Of a stretch of DNA of 7,462 bases, positions 1-5,917 are shown piece after piece. The notes under the pieces were generated by a model that saw only the letters and a program-made list of their open reading frames with translations, did not search any database and was not told the origin of the DNA. Every line of letters begins with the position of its first letter. Position 1 is the stretch's first letter. A program made the translations under genes and the position numbers. Origin of the DNA: Burkholderiales bacterium. GTDB lineage: Bacteria; Pseudomonadota; Gammaproteobacteria; Burkholderiales; Burkholderiaceae_C. The DNA is taken from the NCBI GenBank assembly GCA_947448105.1, contig CANFNE010000122.1, positions 1-7,462 on the forward strand, given 5' to 3'.

Positions 1-18
1 CGACCATTAGACAGTCAG

Positions 19-54
19 AAAAGCCGCTTGGTAGCAATACCGAGCGGCTTTTTT
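19..54. terminator. Bidirectional intrinsic terminator
   Basis: The arms at 23-33 and 38-48 pair over 11 positions with one G-T wobble, closing on a GCAA (GNRA-type) tetraloop at 34-37. Six T's follow at 49-54 on the plus strand, and four A's at 19-22 give a T-tract on the minus strand. It lies 33 bases beyond the stop codon of the minus-strand methyltransferase. It therefore probably ends the minus-strand block (88-4788) and also a plus-strand gene or transcript entering from left of the window. The stem, loop and T-tract are all seen directly; activity in both directions is inferred. Confidence 0.9.
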
Positions 55-87
55 CATGCGCAATTTGGGCCAGCCCCTGCGCCGTGT

Positions 88-903
88 TTACGGTTTCAAA
101 AAACGCAGCGTAAACCGGTCGCTCTCCCCAATAGCCCGGTATTTGTCGCGGTCCTGGTCTTTGAGGCGGTAGCTTGGTGGCAGGGTCCAGACGCCTTCGG
201 GGTAATCCTTGGTGTCTTTGGGGTTGGCGTTGGCCTCGGAGCTGGCGTCAAACTTGAAGCCGGCCTTCTCGATCATCGCAATGGCCACGTCTTGGCGCAC
301 ATAGCCCGAGGCCTGTTGGGCTTCTTGCGTTTGGTCGGTGCGGCCGCGGTGGTCCACGATGCCCAGCACACCGCCGGGCTTCAAAGCCAGGTAAAAAGCC
401 TTGAGCGAGGCGTCCAGCTCCTTGTCGTCCATCCAGTTGTGCAGGTTGCGAAAGCTGATCACCACGTCTGCGCTACCTGCGGGCGCAATGGCGTGGCGGT
501 CGGCGCGAAAGGGCGTAACTTGTACTTTGCCGTACAAGTGGGCTTCGGTCTTGAGGCGCAGCAGCAGCTTTTCGTGGTCGGCTTGGTATTGGGGGAGCGA
601 GCCGTCGCGGTTGGCGGCGATATACAGGCCTTGGTCCTTGAGCCAGGGCGCCAGAATCTCCATGTAATAGCCGCCGCTGCCGGGCAAAATTTCAACCACC
701 GTGCTGGTGGGCCGAATACCAAAAAACGCCAGGGTCTGTGCCGGGTGGCGGTAGGGATCGCGCGCCACGTTGCCGGGCGAACGGTGCGCGCCCGAGAGCA
801 GGGGTTCAAAGGTAGCCGGTGTTGCCGGCTGCGCCAAAGCGACGTTGGCCAGCAGGGCGATGGCGCTGAACAGTGCGATAAGGGGGCTTGTAAAAGTGTT
901 CAT
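88..903 (-). CDS. Predicted exported class I SAM-dependent methyltransferase (COG4798-like)
   Basis: The product is 271 residues. Residues 1-24 form a Sec-type signal peptide: a short polar start, a hydrophobic core and an A-L-A cleavage site before Q25. The Rossmann-fold methyltransferase core follows. Motif I is VVEILPGSGGYY (69-80), an acidic/aromatic strand region is DVVISFRNLHNWM (146-158), and motif III is LKPGGVLGIVDHR (174-186). The conserved R-D-x-x-R-H-P-x-x-T-L-x-F-F-G block (48-62) is typical of the COG4798 / Alr7345-type predicted methyltransferases, whose substrate I do not know. An ATG 93 bases further upstream is open, but it would overlap the transporter gene and bury the signal peptide, so the start at 903 is preferred. 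No strong ribosome binding site is visible. The gene lies 34 bases after the MFS gene on the same strand and is probably co-transcribed. An exported protein that needs cytoplasmic SAM is a puzzle; a membrane-anchored cytoplasmic form is possible. Confidence 0.85.
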   Translation of the reverse strand: MNTFTSPLIALFSAIALLANVALAQPATPATFEPLLSGAHRSPGNVARDPYRHPAQTLAFFGIRPTSTVVEILPGSGGYYMEILAPWLKDQGLYIAANRDGSLPQYQADHEKLLLRLKTEAHLYGKVQVTPFRADRHAIAPAGSADVVISFRNLHNWMDDKELDASLKAFYLALKPGGVLGIVDHRGRTDQTQEAQQASGYVRQDVAIAMIEKAGFKFDASSEANANPKDTKDYPEGVWTLPPSYRLKDQDRDKYRAIGESDRFTLRFLKP

Positions 904-937
904 GGCAGCTATGGGGATGAACGGGGCAGGACGCAGC

Positions 938-2149
938 TTAAGACAATCGGTCGCGCCGGGCCAGGGCTGGAAACAGCCGCAGCCACGCTGCCGCAATCAG
1001 CACCGTGCCCACGCCGCCCAAGACGACCGAGCCCACGGGCCCCAGCAGCGCGGCCGTAGCACCCGATTCAAATTCGCCCAACTGGTTGGACGCGCCGATA
1101 AATATGGAATTGACGGCCGATACGCGGCCGCGCATCTCGTCGGGCGTGTCGAGTTGCATCAGGGTCAGGCGGGTGACGACGCTGATGCTGTCGGCCGCAC
1201 CCGTTACAGCCAGGGCCAGCAGCGACACAAGAAAGCTGTCTGACAGGCCAAATACCAGTGTCGCCAGCCCAAACACCGCCACGGCACCCAGCAGTTTGTG
1301 ACCCGCGTGCCGCTGCAGCGGAAAGCGCACCAGCAGCAGCGTCATCAAGAGCGCGCCCACGGCGGGTGCGGCACGTAGCAGGCCCAGGCCTTGGGGCCCG
1401 GTGTGCAAGATGTCGCGGGCATAAATGGGCAGCAAGGCCGTGGCACCCCCCAGCAGCACCGCAAACAAATCCAGCGACATGGCGCCCAGCAGCACCTGGC
1501 GGCGCCAGACAAAAGCCACCCCGGCAAACACCGACGCCAGCGTGGCTGCGCGCTGCGCCGGCACGTGGCTGTAATGCACCGTCAGGGTAAAAGCCACCGA
1601 CACCAGCGACAACAGCAGGCAGGTGCCATACACCGTGCTAGCGCCCGCGCCATAGAGAACGCCACCCAGCGCAGGCCCGCCCACAATGGCCATTTGCATG
1701 CCAATCGAGCTGACGGAAATCGCCCGCTGCAACAGGGCCTGGGGTACGAGCACCGGCGTGAGCGCCTGCTGCGCTGGCATCTGAAACGCCCGCGCCATGC
1801 CCAAGACCACCGACAAACTCAGAATCAGGCCCCGCGTGGTCGCGTCGCCTTGCGTGCTGGCCACCAGCAGCGCCGCCACCAGGGCCTGCGCCAGCATGCA
1901 GCAGGCAAAAATGCGGCCCCGGTGCAGCCGGTCGGCCAGGTGGCCTGCGGGCAGCGTCATCATCAGCGCGGGCACAAACTGGAACAAACCCACCAGCCCC
2001 AAGTCCCAGGCGCTGGAAGTCAGGTCGTACATCTGCCAGGCCACGGCCAGCATGAGCATTTGGTTGGACAAGACGCCTGTCAGGCGCGCCATCCAAAAGC
2101 GCACAAAAGGCGGGTGCGCCAAAAGTCGGGGGGAATCAGGCTGAATCAT
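938..2149 (-). CDS. MFS transporter, DHA3/EntS-like exporter
   Basis: The product is 403 residues, a normal length for a 12-helix major facilitator permease of the inner membrane. The N-terminus leads straight into helix 1 (about 15-40). The loop between helices 2 and 3 carries the MFS motif A, GHLADRLHRGR (69-79). A G-x-x-x-G-P-A-x-G-G-type motif C variant (about 157-163) lies in helix 5. The stretch DEMRGRVSAVNSIFIGASNQ (337-356) followed by LGEFESG (357-363) is characteristic of the EntS/MFS_3 group, which exports siderophores, drugs or macrolides by proton antiport. The actual substrate cannot be read from sequence. An ATG at 2176 would add nine residues; neither start has a clear Shine-Dalgarno sequence, and 2149 matches the usual N-terminal length. 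It follows the oxidoreductase by 74 bases, which contain a large hairpin, and precedes the methyltransferase by 34 bases. Confidence 0.88.
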   Translation of the reverse strand: MIQPDSPRLLAHPPFVRFWMARLTGVLSNQMLMLAVAWQMYDLTSSAWDLGLVGLFQFVPALMMTLPAGHLADRLHRGRIFACCMLAQALVAALLVASTQGDATTRGLILSLSVVLGMARAFQMPAQQALTPVLVPQALLQRAISVSSIGMQMAIVGGPALGGVLYGAGASTVYGTCLLLSLVSVAFTLTVHYSHVPAQRAATLASVFAGVAFVWRRQVLLGAMSLDLFAVLLGGATALLPIYARDILHTGPQGLGLLRAAPAVGALLMTLLLVRFPLQRHAGHKLLGAVAVFGLATLVFGLSDSFLVSLLALAVTGAADSISVVTRLTLMQLDTPDEMRGRVSAVNSIFIGASNQLGEFESGATAALLGPVGSVVLGGVGTVLIAAAWLRLFPALARRDRLS

Positions 2150-2177
2150 GCGGGCGAGCTTAGCAGCGCCACACATG

Positions 2178-2214
2178 TGCCATGCCAGCGCCCGTCACTG
2201 GCGCTTGCATGGCA
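2178..2214. promoter_or_regulatory. Strong intergenic stem-loop without T-tract
   Basis: Positions 2178-2192 pair with 2200-2214 over 15 positions with a single C/T mismatch (2186/2206), leaving a 7-base loop. The hairpin begins nine bases after the oxidoreductase stop codon and ends 29 bases before the favoured MFS start (2149). No run of T's follows on either strand, so it is not a standard intrinsic terminator. It could protect the 3' end of the oxidoreductase mRNA, attenuate read-through into the transporter gene, or be an operator. An 8-base palindrome, CACATGTG (2172-2179), adjoins it and contains the alternative ATG at 2176. Confidence 0.6.
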
Positions 2215-2223
2215 AGGTCTGGA

Positions 2224-4788
2224 TCAAGAACGCGGTTTGGTGTTCTCGGGGTCGTACAAGGCGGCGTAGCCCACCGCTTCGACTTTGACCGGGTAGATGT
2301 CGTCAAAGTACTGGATCTGCAGCTCGCGCCCCACCTGGCAGTAGTCATGCGGCAGGTAGGCCAGGGCAATGTTTTTGCCCAGGGTCGGTCCATACGCAAT
2401 GCTGGTGGTGTACGAACGGCGGCCCTGCGCGTCAATCAGCGTGGCGCCGGTGGCCGGGTCCATCACCGGCAGACTGCCCATGGGGTAGCGCGCCACGCCC
2501 GTGCTGTCGATGTTGTGCGTCATGGTCAGCGTGCACAGGGTGGCGCACTGGTGCTCGCGCTCGCGGAACTTCATATGGGCTGGCTTGCCGTGGAAGTCGG
2601 CGGCCTTCACCTTGGGGCGGGCCAGGTCGGCTTCGAACAGGTTGTACTCGGTCAGCAAATCGCCGTTTTGCAGGCGCAGGCTTTTCTCCATGCGGCGGCT
2701 GTTGGCATAGGTTTCCACGCCCACGGGTGTTACGCCCAAGGCGTACAGCGCGTCCCACAGGGCCAGGCCGTCCTCGTATTTGAAGTGCAGCTCCCAGCCT
2801 TGCTCGCCCACATAGGAGATGTGGAAAGCCAGCACCGGCACGCCAGCAATCTTCAGGTTGCGCAGGGCCGCAAACGGAAAGGCTTCCAGGCTCCAGTCCT
2901 CGGGCTCGTCGGCGATTTTCTGGATGGTGGTGCGGGCGTTGGGTCCCCACAGCCCCAGGCAGCCGTATTCGGTGGTGGTGTCGGTGACGGTGACGTTGGC
3001 ACCCCGGTCTTGCGCCATGCGGCGCACCCAGGTCAGATCGCGGTGGCCGGCGTCGGCGCCGTCCACAATGCGGTAATGGTCCTGGCCCAAACGCAGCACG
3101 GTCAAGTCAGCGCGCACGCCACCCTTGGCGTCCAAAAAGTGGGTGTAAATGCCTTTGCCCACCGGTGTGTCGCCGCCCACCTTGGCCACGCAGATGTATT
3201 CCAGCAGGTCGGCGGCATCCGGCCCGACCACGTCAAATTCTGCAAAGTGCGAGACGTTGATCATGCCCACGTCTTCGGTCATCTTGAGATGCTCAGCGTT
3301 GGACACGCGCCAGAAATGGCGGTTGTCCCACTCGTTGGCGCGCACCGGAACCTTGTCGCCGTACACCTCCAACAGGTGCTCGTTGCTGGCGTAGCCGTGG
3401 GCGCGTTCCCAGCCCGAGAGTTCCATAAAGTAAGCGCCCAGCGCTTTTTCGCGCTCGTAAAACGGGCTCTTGAAAATGCCGCGCCCGGCGCTATAGGGCT
3501 CGCGGTTGTGCACCGGCGGGTTGTAAATCTTGAACGCACCTTCATAGCAGCGGTCGTGGATGTACTGCTCTTCTTGCTGGTACGGATAAAAGCGCGCCAC
3601 GTCAATGCGCGCGTGGTCGAGGTGCGTGTGGCCGTCGGTCATCCAGTCGGCCACCAGCTTGCCCACACCGGGGCCGTCTTTCACCCACACGGCTTCGGCG
3701 TACCACAGGCCGCGCACTTTGCTCGATTCACCAATCGACGGGTTGCCGTCGGTGGTGACTTGCAACAGGCCGTTGAACGAATATTTGTCGTCATAACCCA
3801 GTTCGGCCAGGATGGGTGTGAGTTCCATGGCGCGCTCCAGCGGCGCCATGATCTGCTCCAGCTCCAGGTCGCGCTGTGACGGCGACAGGCGGGCTTGCTC
3901 TTTTTCGAGCAAATCGCGCGGGTGGCACATGCGCGGATTTTTCTCTTCGTAATAGCCCCATTCGATCTGGCCGCCTTCGGGGGTTTTCGGGTCCCCAGTG
4001 TCGCGCAGATAGGCCGAATTACCTTGGTCGCGCAAGAGCGGGTAGCCAATGTCTTTGCCCGTGCCGGCAAATTCGAGGTAGGGTTTGAAGAAGGTGAGTG
4101 GGTGGTCCACCGGCATGATGGGCAGGTCTTCACCCGCCATATTGGCAATCAGGCGGCCCCACAAGCCAGCGCACACCACCACGTATTCAGCGGCAATAAA
4201 GCCCTTGGTGGTTTCCACGCCCTGGATGCGGCCGTTCTCTATGCGCAAGCCGGTGCAAGCGGTGTTGGCAAACGACTGCAACTTGCCCGAAGCCACGGCC
4301 GCGTCCACCAACTCGCCCGCCACCATTTGCGAGCGGGGTTTCACCAAACCGGCGTCCGGGTCCCACAGGGCGCCTTGGATCATGTCTTCTTCGAGCAGCG
4401 GGAACTTGGCTTTGGCCTGCGCCGGGGTGATCATTTCCACCCGGTTGCCAAAGGCTTTGCCTGACGCTACGCGGCGTTTTAGCTCCACCATGCGCTCGTC
4501 GTCGCCCACGCGCGCCACTTCGATGCCGCCGATGCGCTCATAGCGGCCTAGTCGGTCGTAGAAGTCGATGCTGTACTTGGTAGTGAAGATCGTCATCTGG
4601 TCGTGCATCGTGTTGAAGCAGAAATCAGACGCGTGGGCCGTGGAGCCAATGTCGGTGGGGATGGCCGACTTGTCGATGCCGACAATGTCAGTCCAGCCGC
4701 GTTCGATCAGGTGGTGCACCACCGAGGCGCCGACGATGCCGCCTTGGCCAATGATGACGACTTTGGCTCGTTGGGGAAATGTGGCCAT
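2224..4788 (-). CDS. FAD-dependent oxidoreductase with C-terminal GcvT-type folate domain (sarcosine/dimethylglycine dehydrogenase family)
   Basis: The product is 854 residues with no signal peptide, so it is cytoplasmic. The N-terminal DAO-type FAD domain (about 8-395) opens with the dinucleotide-binding motif IIGQGGIVGASV (12-23) and ends with the FAD-site segment around YAEAVWVKDGPGVGK (363-377). His52 in GSTAHAS (48-54) lines up with the histidine that carries covalent FAD in sarcosine and dimethylglycine dehydrogenases. A short central linker domain (about 396-450) follows. A GCV_T aminomethyltransferase-like domain (about 455-725) includes SYVGEQGWELHF (658-669) and SRRMEKSLR (697-705). 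The GCV_T C-terminal barrel (about 745-845) completes it. The family oxidises N-methyl groups and passes the one-carbon unit to tetrahydrofolate as 5,10-methylene-THF. The exact substrate is unknown, since the usual flavin-site tryptophan before the histidine is Ala51 here. An AGGAG lies 11 bases before the start. The gene is upstream of the MFS gene and divergent from the HipB-like regulator. Confidence 0.9.
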   Translation of the reverse strand: MATFPQRAKVVIIGQGGIVGASVVHHLIERGWTDIVGIDKSAIPTDIGSTAHASDFCFNTMHDQMTIFTTKYSIDFYDRLGRYERIGGIEVARVGDDERMVELKRRVASGKAFGNRVEMITPAQAKAKFPLLEEDMIQGALWDPDAGLVKPRSQMVAGELVDAAVASGKLQSFANTACTGLRIENGRIQGVETTKGFIAAEYVVVCAGLWGRLIANMAGEDLPIMPVDHPLTFFKPYLEFAGTGKDIGYPLLRDQGNSAYLRDTGDPKTPEGGQIEWGYYEEKNPRMCHPRDLLEKEQARLSPSQRDLELEQIMAPLERAMELTPILAELGYDDKYSFNGLLQVTTDGNPSIGESSKVRGLWYAEAVWVKDGPGVGKLVADWMTDGHTHLDHARIDVARFYPYQQEEQYIHDRCYEGAFKIYNPPVHNREPYSAGRGIFKSPFYEREKALGAYFMELSGWERAHGYASNEHLLEVYGDKVPVRANEWDNRHFWRVSNAEHLKMTEDVGMINVSHFAEFDVVGPDAADLLEYICVAKVGGDTPVGKGIYTHFLDAKGGVRADLTVLRLGQDHYRIVDGADAGHRDLTWVRRMAQDRGANVTVTDTTTEYGCLGLWGPNARTTIQKIADEPEDWSLEAFPFAALRNLKIAGVPVLAFHISYVGEQGWELHFKYEDGLALWDALYALGVTPVGVETYANSRRMEKSLRLQNGDLLTEYNLFEADLARPKVKAADFHGKPAHMKFREREHQCATLCTLTMTHNIDSTGVARYPMGSLPVMDPATGATLIDAQGRRSYTTSIAYGPTLGKNIALAYLPHDYCQVGRELQIQYFDDIYPVKVEAVGYAALYDPENTKPRS

Positions 4789-4799
4789 GTTGCGCGTAG

Positions 4800-4804
4800 C
4801 TCCT
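4800..4804 (-). promoter_or_regulatory. Ribosome binding site of the FAD/GcvT oxidoreductase, in a structured leader
   Basis: The minus strand reads TAGGAG ending 11 bases before the ATG at 4788, a slightly long but acceptable spacing that supports this start. Two mutually exclusive pairings are possible around it. GGGGAAT (plus strand 4806-4812) matches ATTCCCC (4842-4848). On the mRNA, a CUCC inside that loop (from 4832-4835) could pair with the GGAG of the binding site itself. Translation control by this leader is inference only. Confidence 0.45.
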
Positions 4805-4869
4805 AGGGGAATGAATACCGGTTGAATTTGGAGGAAAGTGTATTCCCCCTTGGGGGGGCAAAAGCCTCA

Positions 4870-4892
4870 ATTGCGACTGCGGTTTTCGCAAT
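4870..4892. promoter_or_regulatory. Inverted repeat in the divergent intergenic region (candidate operator)
   Basis: ATTGCGA (4870-4876) and TCGCAAT (4886-4892) form a perfect 7-base inverted repeat with a 9-base spacer, about one helical turn and a half between arm centres. It lies about 82 bases upstream of the oxidoreductase start and about 130 bases upstream of the HipB-like gene. The geometry suits a dimeric regulator of the oxidoreductase promoter. No regulator gene that would obviously bind it is in the window, and I could not place a convincing -10/-35 pair beside it. Confidence 0.4.
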
Positions 4893-4968
4893 AACGGCGG
4901 GGGATTCTAGGGCCGAGTGGGTACGCGCAAACTGTGCATCAAAACGCGAGGCTTACAGCCTGGAAAAC

Positions 4969-5016
4969 CAATTTTGTAAAACCAAAATTGCACAATTATC
5001 AAAATTTGTGTATTCT
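4969..5016 (+). promoter_or_regulatory. Promoter and repeated CAATTTTG-type operator of the HipB-like gene
   Basis: CAATTTTG (4969-4976) and CAAAATTG (4983-4990) form a perfect 8-base inverted repeat with a 6-base spacer. A third, near-identical half-site, CAAAATTTG, lies at 5000-5008. A possible -35 (TTGCAC, 4988-4993) and -10 (TATTCT, 5011-5016) are separated by 17 bases, so the half-sites overlap the promoter, as expected for autorepression by a HipB-type protein. The -10 ends only six bases before the ATG at 5023, so transcription would start at or next to the initiation codon. The AT-rich composition contrasts with the GC-rich surroundings. Confidence 0.5.
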
Positions 5017-5022
5017 TGGTTC

Positions 5023-5349
5023 ATGCCAAAGTCTGCCGAATCGGTTAACAGCTTGCCCGGCTCTGTCCAGGTTTCCCTGCAGATGCTGGGTGAACACCTG
5101 CGTCTTGGTCGCAAGCGCCGCAATGAGTCCTTGCGTGCATGGGCCTTGCGCATGCAGGTTTCTGTGCCCACCTTGGCGGCCATGGAAAAGGGGGACCCAC
5201 GCGTCAGCATGGGGGTTTACGCCACCGCCTTGTGGTTGGTGGGCAGAGATGACGCCCTGCGGACCTTGGCAGATCCGCAGAGCGACACCCAGGCTTTGGC
5301 ACAAGAGCTGTTGGTGATTCAGAACAAGGGGAGGCGGCGCAGTGTTTGA
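5023..5349 (+). CDS. HipB-like XRE-family helix-turn-helix regulator/antitoxin
   Basis: The product is 108 residues, the usual size for a HipB-type antitoxin. Residues about 20-75 form a Cro/C1-type helix-turn-helix. The scanning helix is SLRAWALRMQVS (36-47), and the recognition helix with its following turn is VPTLAAMEKGDPRVSMG (48-64), matching the family's T-L-x-x-M-E-K-G-D-P signature. The tail (about 85-108) is polar and ends in K-G-R-R-R, as in antitoxins that contact a toxin and DNA. The open frame continues upstream to 4822, but that would run through the AT-rich promoter; the ATG at 5023 fits the family length. No Shine-Dalgarno sequence precedes it, which fits a leaderless message. 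The last eight bases overlap the start of the broken hipA-like gene. It probably represses its own promoter through the CAATTTTG sites. With its toxin decayed, it may now be an orphan regulator. Confidence 0.82.
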   Translation: MPKSAESVNSLPGSVQVSLQMLGEHLRLGRKRRNESLRAWALRMQVSVPTLAAMEKGDPRVSMGVYATALWLVGRDDALRTLADPQSDTQALAQELLVIQNKGRRRSV

Positions 5350-5595
5350 TGTTTACAAACCCCAAGACGCCATGAGCCTGTGGTGGCTTGGCAATGGCTC
5401 AGGGCCGTCTTGTCCGCGCCTGATCGGCCAGATTTTTTTAGCCGATGGCAACCGGACCTGGACAGAATGGCGCAGTACATTGACGGCGCTTGGTTGAAGT
5501 CGCAGCGGCTTGAATTTGGGGGGCAATTCCCAATTTTGAGCTGGCCTACAACTAGAACGGTTGCTTCACCCTGGCCAAATACTGCTTTTGGGTGA
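5342..5595 (+). pseudogene. Frameshifted, truncated hipA-like toxin remnant
   Basis: A GTG at 5342 overlaps the HipB-like gene by eight bases, the classical hipBA arrangement. Its frame reads VFDVYKPQDAMSLWWLGNGS and, a few residues on, PRLIGQIFLADGNRT, which resembles the N-terminal subdomain of HipA kinases, then stops at 5495-5497 after 51 residues. The adjoining frame (-1) continues with QYIDGAWLKSQRLEF, which fits the next conserved element of that subdomain (Y-x-x-x-W-L before the L-S-x-D-L-P-L loop), and stops at 5593-5595. About 350 residues of a normal HipA, including the kinase domain, are absent, and the opposite strand is occupied by a parE gene 46 bases later. The sequence in the zero frame contains T TTT TTA (5433-5439 plus A5440), a canonical -1 slippery heptamer, but slippage would still give only about 85 residues. 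A start at ATG 5349 would hit a stop after eight codons. The resemblance is judged by eye and is moderate. Confidence 0.55.
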
Positions 5596-5641
5596 GGCCG
5601 CCTTGGGCCAGGCCATTAACGAGGCTGCCGAGCACGGCCAG

Positions 5642-5917
5642 CTAGGGCCACTGCTGCGCTCTGTGCAGCAAACGAACTATTTCAATGTGCTGCGCTTGCA
5701 GCCTATAAACCAGCACAAAGGGCGTGCCGCTGATCACCAGTTCGCGGGTTGCTGCCACGCGCCCCGGTCGTCCCATCTTGGGGTGTGCCAGCAGCATGTT
5801 TACCTGCCGCTCGATCTGTTCGTCTTGCCCGATGGCGGCCAGCGGATTGTCTTGCGCGATGTAGTCCAGTTGCTCCAGCCGGTTGCGCTGCGCCAGCGGT
5901 AGCCAGCGGATGTTCAA
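5642..5917 (-). CDS. parE: ParE/RelE-family toxin
   Basis: The product is 91 residues, typical for the family. It begins MNIRWLPLAQRNRLEQLDYI, where helix 1 carries the ParE-like L-x-x-L-x-Y-I. It continues with the E-x-Q-I-E-R-Q-V helix (33-40), the conserved GRPGRVAATRELVISGTPFV (49-68), YRL (71-73), and the C-terminal I-E-I-V-R-L-L-H-R-A-Q-Q-W-P (78-91), which is the usual ParE ending. ParE toxins poison DNA gyrase; RelE relatives cleave mRNA. The ending favours ParE-like classification, but the target is not proven. The favoured start is a TTG at 5917 whose last two bases belong to the antitoxin's TGA stop (TTGA), because the family starts at this point. An ATG at 5956 would add 13 residues and overlap the antitoxin by 43 bases. 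All expected segments are present, so the toxin looks intact. Confidence 0.88.
   Translation of the reverse strand: MNIRWLPLAQRNRLEQLDYIAQDNPLAAIGQDEQIERQVNMLLAHPKMGRPGRVAATRELVISGTPFVLVYRLQAQHIEIVRLLHRAQQWP

Noticed and set aside
28..1059. Long plus-strand open frame opposite the methyltransferase gene
   Set aside because: It is the antisense shadow of a high-GC gene, it would cross into the transporter gene, and its translation is low-complexity with no recognisable domain.
1391..2269. 292-codon plus-strand open frame opposite the MFS gene
   Set aside because: Its translation is an R/Q/H-rich shadow of the transporter's codons, with no start signal.
2182..3879. 565-codon plus-strand open frame inside the oxidoreductase gene
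   Set aside because: The minus strand has clear conserved motifs throughout. The plus frame is rich in H, V, G and Q as expected for the complement of G/C-biased codons, and no domain is seen.
4845..4858. CCCCCTTGGGGGGG as a terminator or hairpin
   Set aside because: Its own arms leave a two-base loop, which cannot fold as a simple hairpin, and no T-tract follows; it is noted only as part of the leader.
4822..5022. N-terminal extension of the HipB-like gene to an ATG at 4822
   Set aside because: It would run through AT-rich promoter and operator repeats and give 67 residues with no family counterpart; the ATG at 5023 matches the usual length.
4789..5022. Glycine riboswitch or other known riboswitch before the GcvT-type gene
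   Set aside because: I looked for the conserved glycine-riboswitch elements in the minus-strand leader and did not find them; only simple inverted repeats are visible.
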